Source: UBA8516 sp035455245 | GTDB taxonomy: Archaea > Thermoproteota > Nitrososphaeria > Nitrososphaerales > Nitrosopumilaceae | Length of the DNA: 64,000 bases | Reading direction: 5' to 3' | Assembly: GCA_035455245.1 (NCBI GenBank) | Contig: DATIFN010000010.1 | Span: forward strand, 1-64,000 | In this document: positions 25,326 through 33,050 of the stretch, piece after piece | Numbering within the stretch: the first letter of the stretch is position 1 | Layout of the letters: the number at the start of each line of letters is the position of its first letter | Position numbers and translations under genes: made by a program | The notes under the pieces: generated by a model | The model's input: the letters and a program-made list of their open reading frames with translations, nothing else | What the model was told of the DNA's origin: nothing | Databases searched by the model: none

Positions 25326-28300
25326 CTATTTTGAAACAACATTTAGATGATATTCTGTTTTAGTAGCTATTGGTACTGCTGAATCAATACCATCCCATAC
25401 AAAAATTTCCACGGTATACTTGCCAGAAATTTTTGGTTCCCAAGGAATTCCTGTAGTTTTTTTCTTTGCAGAATCTACACTTCCATCAATCCAACGTAAA
25501 TCTACAATTTTGTTATTTTCATCCTTGACTTGTATAATGTAGGAAAAACTTTGTGGTTTTTGATCATTATTTGATATCTCTGTTACAAAATTTATTTTTT
25601 GACCCTTTTTCGGGTTTTGTATTAAAGGTCTATCAAACGAGTCTGTCATTTGTATCTTTTTCACAATTATGTTTTTTTCCGGTTCTGGTTCTATTTTGAC
25701 TTCATTTGGTGTATTTGGAGAATTTGGAAAAGTCAATTCAATTTCTCGAGGTTGTCCAGAAGCATCCCTAAAGTCAAAATAACTTCCCTCAATGCTTCCC
25801 CCACCAGCAGAGATCAATTTTGTCCCTGACTCATCGCATATTTGGGATGGCATTTTGAAACTACCCTTGAAAATTCCAGTATTAGGGCCGGTTTCTTCAA
25901 GTGAGAACCCCGTGGAACCAAGTCCTCCATATTCTACACCGTTTATGGTGCAATGGTGATACCTGAATCCTTTGATTCTGATTTCGAGAAGAATGTTGCC
26001 ACTTTCATCACCTACAGTGTCATCTGCTGGGGATGCAGGATTATTTACAACATTATAAATTTCAATCGTATCGTGTTTTGTGTTCAGGTCTTGATCAGTT
26101 AGAATTACCCCAACAGGTTGTCCAAAACGATATGTTTGTTGTTCCAAGGTAACCGTACCAGAAGAGGTAGTAATATCAGTTTTTGATGATAATCCAACAG
26201 TTACCCCTACCCTAGCAACATCAGAATAAGCAAGGTTAATTCCTTCTTCATCAGTAAGTTTGTCATTTACTAGGAATTTTATCTCGTCATCAATAGTGCG
26301 CAAACTTTGTATCAAAGAAGGATCAGCCTGATTTAGTTGATTTACTACGGAAAATTCCATTGTCCCCGTAAAGATTCCTGAACTGAATGAGGTTTCTTCA
26401 AGCTCTGCTCTGTAAATTGCATTATTAATTCTCTGACCGTTCTTTCCTCCAAAGGAAAATAAATCAAATACTATAGGTTGTGTATCCTGTTCTATAGATA
26501 TAGTACCTACTCCAATATCGTTATTTGATGCATCAAAATTTATCTCTAAAAACACTGATGAAGAAGAGGGTTTTGAATTGATTAAATCGAGAGCAGAATC
26601 ACTTAGTTGAACCAGTCCCTTTCCAGATGAAATTTGTCCGGGTCCAATAATTTCAACTGCTGTGGTGGAATCCAAACTTCCAAAATACAATTTCATACTT
26701 GTGTCGGAAAAAGATGTTATTCCTAACTGTTGTTCAAATGAACGAAGATCATAATTTATCCAATTGGTACCACTGGTTGGTACATCAATAAATAAACCTT
26801 GTAAAGTACCTGCGGATATTCCAAGATCCAAGGTAATTTTTTCAAATGTGATATCTGAAATTGAATTAGCTCCTATTACGAGTCTTTTGGAAGTTTTATC
26901 AGGAATGGTTGAAGCAAAGGAAGCACCATTCGAAAAAGAATCGGATTGAGGATAAAATGTTACATCTGATGCTGTCCCAAGTGTTACTGGGTTTCCTATT
27001 TGTAATGTGGGTATAAGTGCAGAGCTTCTAAATACATCGAGATCTTCTCTAATTCCATTGTTAAAATTTTGGTCGTCGTCAGTGAGAGTTATGGTTGCTT
27101 TTTGACCAGGATTGAATTGACTACCTTGAGTTCCAAGGGAGATGGTTGCTGTTGAATCACCAGATAATATTGATGTAGACTTCGAATTGTATTTTATTAC
27201 TCCAGTTTGACCCCTTGGAGCAGTATCAGATATCCCTATTGTTGAATGGTTGTTATAATCAAAACTTTCAAAGATGCCAGTATTGGGTTCTGTTTCCACA
27301 AATGTTACTATTTTTGTATACGTTGTCAGTCCAGAAGTAGCTGACAAAGTAGGTTGAAATTGGTTAGTTCTTAGCTCTACGACAGATCCAAGATCAAGCC
27401 CCAAATCACCATTTTTTTCAAAATTTAGGCTGCTAAGAAAAGGGTTTAAATTCACTAATCCCAGTCCGCCATTACCAGAATTGGATCCCGATTCAGTAAA
27501 TGCTTGGTAAAAAGTTCCTTTTGTAGGATCTATACTAAACGTCCAAGAATCAACTGACGTGGGGTCTTGATTTAATTGCATATCATTAATGGTTGCAAAA
27601 ACTTCAGCCCCTTTTGGATATCTGTCTCTGTCTAGCGTCACTGAAATATTGGGGATATCAAAATAAGTTAGTTCTACTCGTTGGGAGCCTCCTCCTTTAT
27701 TGTATACAATATCAACATTATTGTTAAATGAAAAAAGTTGTATTATTGGCCAAGCGTCAGGTTTCAAGCCAATTTGTCCTACTGGTACTCCAAGATTTTG
27801 ATTAATACTTTTAGAATCTCGAACTACGTTATTTTGATTTGAAGGAGTACCTAACTCACCAGTGCAGGCAGTGAACGGTGCGGTGCCTTGTGTTGCCCCT
27901 GAGATTCCATTATCATCCGGTATTGTTACACCGTCAGAATCTGAAAAACTGACACCCAGTACCGATTGATCAGTAGACCTGTCACAAAAAACTCCAAAAT
28001 CTAAGCTCTTTCCTGCCATACCAGTGGATGCAATTTGATCTGCTTGTTTGGCCTGATCCACATTAGCAAAATAGGCATACCAATTCCCATCTGTAGCTTG
28101 TACCATGCGCAAATCTTTTCCGTTTATTGTAACATCAGGTTCTCCCTTACTTTCACCAGTATCAGATATTGCACTATCTCTAATAACTACTTCAATTACC
28201 ATAGAACCAGAGAAGTGGTTTTCAAATAGACTATTTTCTGCAGATACAAAGAGGTTTGGATGCGAAGTTTGCGCATGTACATTATAGTCTGAGACTAGTG

Positions 28301-28376
28301 GCAAAATAAGCAGCAGACCTAAAACAAGGGCTAGAAATTTGGACAATTTTATGATTAAAATTTGTCGAACCTCCAA
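25326..28376 (-). CDS. Large secreted surface-layer-like protein
   Basis: A 1016-residue extracytoplasmic protein with an N-terminal signal helix (FLALVLGLLLILPLVSDYNVHAQ). It is a chain of beta domains marked by repeated ETxPNTGIF-type motifs (TEPNTGIFES, SFSSGIFTGT, TGPNTGIFKG) and by TLTDDDQNFN / ILTDQDLNTK acidic, calcium-loop-like motifs; these are familiar from S-layer and large surface proteins of ammonia-oxidising archaea. The last 100 residues form another Ig-like domain; there is no PEFG tail or C-terminal membrane helix. The start is uncertain: TTG 28376 is in the sequence TTGGAGGTT, which itself looks like a ribosome-binding site, so a slightly later start is possible. Confidence 0.75.
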   Translation of the reverse strand: MEVRQILIIKLSKFLALVLGLLLILPLVSDYNVHAQTSHPNLFVSAENSLFENHFSGSMVIEVVIRDSAISDTGESKGEPDVTINGKDLRMVQATDGNWYAYFANVDQAKQADQIASTGMAGKSLDFGVFCDRSTDQSVLGVSFSDSDGVTIPDDNGISGATQGTAPFTACTGELGTPSNQNNVVRDSKSINQNLGVPVGQIGLKPDAWPIIQLFSFNNNVDIVYNKGGGSQRVELTYFDIPNISVTLDRDRYPKGAEVFATINDMQLNQDPTSVDSWTFSIDPTKGTFYQAFTESGSNSGNGGLGLVNLNPFLSSLNFEKNGDLGLDLGSVVELRTNQFQPTLSATSGLTTYTKIVTFVETEPNTGIFESFDYNNHSTIGISDTAPRGQTGVIKYNSKSTSILSGDSTATISLGTQGSQFNPGQKATITLTDDDQNFNNGIREDLDVFRSSALIPTLQIGNPVTLGTASDVTFYPQSDSFSNGASFASTIPDKTSKRLVIGANSISDITFEKITLDLGISAGTLQGLFIDVPTSGTNWINYDLRSFEQQLGITSFSDTSMKLYFGSLDSTTAVEIIGPGQISSGKGLVQLSDSALDLINSKPSSSSVFLEINFDASNNDIGVGTISIEQDTQPIVFDLFSFGGKNGQRINNAIYRAELEETSFSSGIFTGTMEFSVVNQLNQADPSLIQSLRTIDDEIKFLVNDKLTDEEGINLAYSDVARVGVTVGLSSKTDITTSSGTVTLEQQTYRFGQPVGVILTDQDLNTKHDTIEIYNVVNNPASPADDTVGDESGNILLEIRIKGFRYHHCTINGVEYGGLGSTGFSLEETGPNTGIFKGSFKMPSQICDESGTKLISAGGGSIEGSYFDFRDASGQPREIELTFPNSPNTPNEVKIEPEPEKNIIVKKIQMTDSFDRPLIQNPKKGQKINFVTEISNNDQKPQSFSYIIQVKDENNKIVDLRWIDGSVDSAKKKTTGIPWEPKISGKYTVEIFVWDGIDSAVPIATKTEYHLNVVSK

Positions 28377-28434
28377 ATATTGTTATCGTATTACTGATAC
28401 TTTTTTTAGATTCATGGAAGTAATTATTCCTGTT

Positions 28435-29607
28435 TTATACAAAAATGCTTGTGATATACATGATTACCATTCCTACCGAAAATCCTGAAACCACAGAAAT
28501 AGCTGAAAATGTTTTTTCTTCATCCTGCCTTATCCAATTTACAATCGAAACAACTACTTGAAATATTGCGCCGGCACCTATAGAAAGAAACACCACAGCC
28601 GCAAAAGGAGAGTAAACAAATCCCCCAATCCATGCTCCAAAAATTGCAGGAACTCCTGCAATCATTCCCATCATGACAAGTTTTCCGATCATGGGTTTAC
28701 CTTTTGCCATCGGTGCTGCAATCGCAAGACCTTCGGTTGTATTATGTATAGCAAATCCTACTATTAAGAAAGTGCTAAGCGCAATTTCTCCAAGACCTAC
28801 TGCCGCTCCAATTGCGAGCCCTTCACCCAGATTATGTAAACCAATTCCTATAGATATCATTAAACCAATTGCAACAGGTTTTGAAATAGACAAAGTTGTT
28901 TTACTGACTAATTTCTCTGATGAATAGTACAATCCAAGAAAGGATACAACTACAATAGTTGTAACAAGCAGTTGGCCATTAAAGGCTCCCGCAAGATTTT
29001 TTGTAGATATTTCAAAACCTTCTTTGATCGCATCTATTCCAAGAAATAATAACAGTCCAGCTGTGAGAGCAAGAAAGAATTTGTACTTGTTTTTACTCAT
29101 CTTAGCAATAAACGGAAACCAGAGTAATCCAATCAACACTGGAATTATTCCAACATATGTACCAATTATGGCAAAATATGAAAAAAGCTCAAAACTTGGT
29201 TCTGGTACTTGTACCGCAATTGCGGATTTTGAAAATCTTGTTCCATCGCTTAGCGTGAGTCCCACTTCATAAGGCTCCTTTTCATTCCATTCAAATGGAA
29301 TAATGACTTTGGCAGTTTCAAACCGGTTTAGAAATTTGTCTGGTTCTATTGCTGCCGGTTGAATTCTATCATTTATGTCAGCCTGTGCAACCTCTACGTT
29401 TAAGTGACCAGTATTTCTTACTGTTGCAATAATTTTTGAATCAAGGAACTCTATTTTCTCAATAGAAATTTCCGGAAGTGTTACTCCAAAACCAAGAAGG
29501 TTAGAACCAGGACCAAAAATATATGCAATCATCACACCTAATGCCAAAATAGGAATTAAGGCACTTGCAATCAGTTTTAATTTTGAGGTTTTTTTGATTT
29601 CTTCCAT
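28435..29607 (-). CDS. ZIP-family metal transporter with N-terminal extracytoplasmic domain
   Basis: A 390-residue membrane protein. One anchor helix (about 11-33) leads into an Ig/CARDB-like beta domain outside the membrane (about 45-130; IIATVRNTGHLNVEVAQADIND, VGLTLSDGTRFSK), followed by a ZIP permease core. The metal-binding helices carry HNLGEG (His258) and HNTTEG (His288). ZIP proteins import Zn, Fe, Mn or other divalent metals. Start codon overlaps the multicopper oxidase stop (TAATG), so the two are translated together; the oxidase probably prepares the metal or scavenges copper for uptake (inference). Confidence 0.88.
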   Translation of the reverse strand: MEEIKKTSKLKLIASALIPILALGVMIAYIFGPGSNLLGFGVTLPEISIEKIEFLDSKIIATVRNTGHLNVEVAQADINDRIQPAAIEPDKFLNRFETAKVIIPFEWNEKEPYEVGLTLSDGTRFSKSAIAVQVPEPSFELFSYFAIIGTYVGIIPVLIGLLWFPFIAKMSKNKYKFFLALTAGLLLFLGIDAIKEGFEISTKNLAGAFNGQLLVTTIVVVSFLGLYYSSEKLVSKTTLSISKPVAIGLMISIGIGLHNLGEGLAIGAAVGLGEIALSTFLIVGFAIHNTTEGLAIAAPMAKGKPMIGKLVMMGMIAGVPAIFGAWIGGFVYSPFAAVVFLSIGAGAIFQVVVSIVNWIRQDEEKTFSAISVVSGFSVGMVIMYITSIFV

Positions 29608-30665
29608 TAATTTTCACCTAATTGTGTTGAGTTTGAGTCTTTAGCAAGAAATATTCCAGTCCATCCTTTTTCGGCAAATTCAGTTTTGTGAGCGTGAAAT
29701 AAATATTTCCCAGGAAATTGGTACTTGAACTCCATTATTCCTCTATCGCCTTGCGAGAATGTGACAACATCTGTAAACATAGAAGGGATGGTGGATGTGC
29801 CAGCAGGATAGTACTCAAACAAATTTCCATGAAGATGAAGATTGTTTAATTGGTCAAATTCTAGCATGTTAACAACATACACTCGGATCAGCTCCTTTGT
29901 GTTGATTTGTATTGGGTGATGTTGATAGTAAAATGGAATTGTATTTGCTGCGTAAAAGTTGTTTTCTGCGTCAAAATCTGTGTCAAATCCATTTAGAACC
30001 ATAACCATTTCATCTGCTGGTGGTCTACCTTCTTTTGGATCTACAATGTATACACCATACAATCCATGAGAGATGTGTTCCTCAAGTGGCATCACATGAC
30101 AGTGATAGGGATGCACCCCTACAGGTCCTGCAATAAACTCGTAAGTGAATTGTCCTCCACCTTGACCCACAGGATCAAAGACTCCATCCATCTCAGCTTT
30201 GTGTATTCCGTGAAAATGCATAGTATGTGGTTTTTGGCCATTGTTGATGAAGTGTATCCGGACAAGGTCTCCTTCTGTAGCTCTAATCGTTGGACCTGGA
30301 ACAGTTCCATTAAAAGTCCAAACATTATAAAAGATTCCTGGAGAAATTTCCATTAAGTTGGTATCCTCTGCAATAATAGTAAATTCACGAAGTGTGGTAC
30401 CATCTGAGAGTTTCGAAATCTTGCCATAACTAAATTCACGCAGGTATTTTTCGGGATCAAATTTTAGTGATTCTCCAGAATAACCAATAGGATCCAGGAC
30501 ATCCCCTGAGGTTAGTATGACTGCACCTGAATGCGTTAGGAATGTTTTTGATTCTTTGCTTGCATTAACATTCAGAATTGGCAAGGAAAAATAAACAATA
30601 GTTACAAAGAACACTACAATTAAAGTCATCAACATCTTTCCCTTCATTGTTTTCACTAGATGCAT
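29607..30665 (-). CDS. Two-domain multicopper oxidase
   Basis: Exported copper oxidase of 352 residues with an N-terminal hydrophobic signal/anchor. Domain 1 has HFHG, then HPYHCHVMPLEEHISHGL, giving a type 1 copper set (Cys, His and Met or His) and trinuclear ligands. Domain 2 has HLHG and HAHKTEF, which complete the trinuclear histidines but lack a type 1 Cys. It is therefore a laccase-like two-domain oxidase and not a nitrite reductase by ligand pattern; the substrate is unknown (metal ions are likely given the ZIP partner). ATG 30665 lies about 29 bases from a TATA-like box overlapped by a perfect palindrome. Confidence 0.87.
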   Translation of the reverse strand: MHLVKTMKGKMLMTLIVVFFVTIVYFSLPILNVNASKESKTFLTHSGAVILTSGDVLDPIGYSGESLKFDPEKYLREFSYGKISKLSDGTTLREFTIIAEDTNLMEISPGIFYNVWTFNGTVPGPTIRATEGDLVRIHFINNGQKPHTMHFHGIHKAEMDGVFDPVGQGGGQFTYEFIAGPVGVHPYHCHVMPLEEHISHGLYGVYIVDPKEGRPPADEMVMVLNGFDTDFDAENNFYAANTIPFYYQHHPIQINTKELIRVYVVNMLEFDQLNNLHLHGNLFEYYPAGTSTIPSMFTDVVTFSQGDRGIMEFKYQFPGKYLFHAHKTEFAEKGWTGIFLAKDSNSTQLGEN

Positions 30666-30690
30666 ATGATCGAGATAGAGGGGATAGATT

Positions 30691-30698
30691 ATTTATAA
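30691..30698 (-). promoter_or_regulatory. TATA-like box of the multicopper oxidase operon
   Basis: TTATAAAT on the minus strand, about 29 bases before ATG 30665, implying a leaderless mRNA. Its upstream edge runs into the palindrome at 30697-30716. Confidence 0.5.
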
Positions 30699-30716
30699 TT
30701 TAGCCTAGGCTAAATT
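30697..30716. promoter_or_regulatory. Perfect 20-bp palindrome, probable metal-regulator operator
   Basis: AATTTAGCCTAGGCTAAATT reads the same on both strands. The TTAG-based half-sites resemble boxes bound by DtxR/MntR/IdeR-type metal repressors. It overlaps the BRE/TATA edge of the oxidase-ZIP promoter, where a bound repressor would block TBP/TFB. Regulator identity is inference. Confidence 0.6.
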
Positions 30717-30735
30717 TTTTACCTTAGGCTAAATT
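30716..30735. promoter_or_regulatory. Second, degenerate operator site
   Basis: TTTTTACCTTAGGCTAAATT shares the complete right half (AGGCTAAATT) of the neighbouring palindrome and six of ten positions of the left half. The two centres are 19 bp apart, a spacing that would allow cooperative binding. It lies between the two divergent promoters. Confidence 0.4.
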
Positions 30736-30784
30736 AAAAGGTAAATTTCAAATCCCAAATTTTAATAGTGGTTTTATTTCACAC

Positions 30785-31303
30785 ATGTCTGTGAAAAAGC
30801 CTGGAATGCTTCTTGTAATAGGAGGCTTTTTGATTTTATTTGGAATTGGACTCTCTTTTTATGGTTCACAGTTAATAATAGAAAATCTAACTACACAGGA
30901 AAAAAGACTAGGGATTGGAACGTCAATGGAATTAACAAAAGAACTCGATCCGTCAATTAATGAAAATGGAGTTTTTGTGGTTCAAACCGATGATTTCAGA
31001 GAAGCGAGTCGTTTGCAGGCATCCGTTTATGATTCATTAGGTCAAATAGTTATTTTAAAGTCAATAGAACATAGTCCTTTCCAAGATAACTTTACAATTT
31101 CGACTACCGGGGTTTACAAACTTTTGATAGAAAACATTGGCGAACGAGAATTAGAAGTTACTGCAGTAATCGGATACCTGCCAAATGGTCAATCTTTGAC
31201 AGTGAGTATTTTTGGATTTATTGTAATAATAGTAGGATTGATAGGTCTAGGTACGGGAATAGTCTATCATTTTAAATCGCGTGGCAGAATAGGTACTAAT
31301 TAA
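30785..31303 (+). CDS. Membrane protein with extracytoplasmic beta domain
   Basis: I do not recognise a named family. The 172 residues comprise an N-terminal transmembrane helix (about 8-30), an external domain of about 100 residues rich in beta strands (VFVVQTDDF, ASVYDSLGQIVI, GVYKLLIENIGERELEVTAVIGYLP; GOLD-like in pattern), and a second helix (about 140-163) with a short basic tail. It is transcribed divergently from the multicopper oxidase across the palindromic operator, so it may share its metal regulation. Confidence 0.65.
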   Translation: MSVKKPGMLLVIGGFLILFGIGLSFYGSQLIIENLTTQEKRLGIGTSMELTKELDPSINENGVFVVQTDDFREASRLQASVYDSLGQIVILKSIEHSPFQDNFTISTTGVYKLLIENIGERELEVTAVIGYLPNGQSLTVSIFGFIVIIVGLIGLGTGIVYHFKSRGRIGTN

Positions 31304-31607
31304 GAAAAGAATCGAGTTCCGTAAGGCCGTCTACGACTCCAGAAAAATTCTCTTCGCTTTCCATTATTTTATTTAGTTTTTCTTTGTTCGCGGTAAAAAT
31401 GGTTACATTTCCATCTTTTTTTATGTTAACAAAACCATGTTGTATAATATAAAATAGTTTTTTTTGTATTTCATTGTCACTGATCTTTAATTTTTCTGTA
31501 AGATATGAGGATTCTTTACTTCCATTTTCTAGTTCTAAAATTATTGAAGCGATATCAGGATCAACCAGAAATTCAATCATTTTTTGTCTGTCATAGTTTT
31601 CTTCCAA
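31296..31607 (-). CDS. Small winged-helix-like protein
   Basis: A 103-residue protein, not recognised by name. The order of helices and strands suggests a winged helix: IASIILELENGSKESSYLTEKLKISDNEIQKKLFYIIQHGFVNIKKDGNVTIFTANKEKL has helix-turn-helix (SSYLTEKLKISDNEIQKKL) and wing (VNIKKDGNVTIFT) parts, as in ArsR-like regulators. It follows the VWA gene by six bases on the same strand and likely belongs to that operon. TTG at 31607 is the first start; an ATG 27 bases on is an alternative. Confidence 0.6.
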   Translation of the reverse strand: MEENYDRQKMIEFLVDPDIASIILELENGSKESSYLTEKLKISDNEIQKKLFYIIQHGFVNIKKDGNVTIFTANKEKLNKIMESEENFSGVVDGLTELDSFLN

Positions 31608-31613
31608 TAAATT

Positions 31614-33050
31614 TCACCATTCATTAGTTGAGTTTAAAATTTTCCTTTTATTTGATATAAAATCATTAATCAAAATCTTTCCAATATTAACAGGATTGAT
31701 GTAATACGCTCTCCCCTTTAGCTCTTTTTCAAGACTTTTTACATAATTCAAAAGTTCATCTTCCTCACTTACCATAATTGTGTCCACGTCTATTCCTTCG
31801 TGTTTACATTTTTTTGCCTCTGCAAGTGTTCTGGATTCGATGAAAGAGTCAACCTGCCTGTATCTATAACAAAGATAAACCATTTCTCCACCCGTATCAA
31901 GTTTTATTTCACGTTCCATTTTCAATTTTAACAAAGTGGCATCATCTGGAACGTAAAAATGTGAATATGGTTTATCGGCAAGAATGTTGTTTTTTTGACT
32001 GTCATTATCAATAAAACAAGCACTTGGTTGGCCATCAGTTATCATCACTATTCTTTTGTTTTGTGCTCCATCACGTTTCAGAATCTTAAGAGATAGTCTA
32101 AACGCGGCTTGATAATTGGTATAATGTAAAAAATTATCATTGGAATCGTAGGTTTTCAGATAAGGTATATCATGTGGATCTATTTCAGACGCAAAAGTAC
32201 CAAATCCAATGATGTAAATCGAGTCGTTTGGAAAGAATTTTTTATTTAGAACATACAAACTCCATAGTGCTTTTTTTGCAGCCTCTATTCTACTGCTTTC
32301 TCCTGAACCAATTGAATATCTCATGGTAGAACTTAGGTCTATGCAATATACTACAGCAACTTTTACTTCTTCAATTGTTTCAAATTCTTCCAAATCACCA
32401 ATTTCGATAGTAATTGGAAATTTTATTTTAGAATCTTTTTTTGCAATTCTTTGTATTGAATTCAATATAGTTTGCGGCACGCTAATGAATTTTAAGTCGT
32501 CACCTAACTCAAATTTTTTTGTTGTATCTTGTATTACACTTCCTGCACCAATATTTTTTGTCTCGTGAAATCCTAATCCACCTTCCTTAATTGCTCTCAT
32601 AACATCTTCCAAAAGTCTTCCCCCAATCTCAAAGAATCCTTTTTTAGTGAGCCATTTTTTTTCATCTTTGAGGTATCCCTGTTTCTGGAGGATCTTTGTT
32701 ATCGGTTCCCCTGTGGCATGAATATCCCTTTCTAAGTTTTCAGAGTTTTTTTCACGATTTTGTTGTTCTGTTGATTGCGAAATAACTCCCTCTAGAATAT
32801 GTTCGAGATCTTGCATATTCGGAATTTTTTCCTTTAGCACTTGTTTTGATAATGTTTGAAGAATTTTTTTTAATGTCTCACTTGAAATTTCGTTATTTGG
32901 TTTTGAAGATTTACTTTCTTGATTCGAGAAATATAAAATATTTCTGATATCAGGCTGCGACAAAACCAATCTCTTTTTTGTTGAGGATTTTTGGCTCTGT
33001 CCAGCATAGTCCTTCCAGAATAATTTCAATAATAGCGGCACGTAGTTCAT
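31614..33050 (-). CDS. VWA-domain protein (ChlD/MoxR-partner type)
   Basis: A 478-residue protein. The N-terminal half is helical and charged; a von Willebrand A domain follows from about residue 230, with the MIDAS motif DLSSTMRYS, MITDGQP as a second metal-loop motif and a conserved TMVSEEDEL region near the end. Such proteins pair with AAA ATPases of the upstream type in chelatases and MoxR systems. ATG 33050 lies inside the ATPase gene (101-bp overlap); a TTG at 32963, giving MSQPDIRNILYFS and only a 14-bp overlap, is a plausible alternative. Confidence 0.8.
   Translation of the reverse strand: MNYVPLLLKLFWKDYAGQSQKSSTKKRLVLSQPDIRNILYFSNQESKSSKPNNEISSETLKKILQTLSKQVLKEKIPNMQDLEHILEGVISQSTEQQNREKNSENLERDIHATGEPITKILQKQGYLKDEKKWLTKKGFFEIGGRLLEDVMRAIKEGGLGFHETKNIGAGSVIQDTTKKFELGDDLKFISVPQTILNSIQRIAKKDSKIKFPITIEIGDLEEFETIEEVKVAVVYCIDLSSTMRYSIGSGESSRIEAAKKALWSLYVLNKKFFPNDSIYIIGFGTFASEIDPHDIPYLKTYDSNDNFLHYTNYQAAFRLSLKILKRDGAQNKRIVMITDGQPSACFIDNDSQKNNILADKPYSHFYVPDDATLLKLKMEREIKLDTGGEMVYLCYRYRQVDSFIESRTLAEAKKCKHEGIDVDTIMVSEEDELLNYVKSLEKELKGRAYYINPVNIGKILINDFISNKRKILNSTNEW

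Noticed and set aside
29607..30665. Copper nitrite reductase (NirK)
   Set aside because: The ligand layout (type 1 Cys only in domain 1, and two HxH motifs in each domain) supports a trinuclear laccase-like centre, not the type 2 site of NirK.
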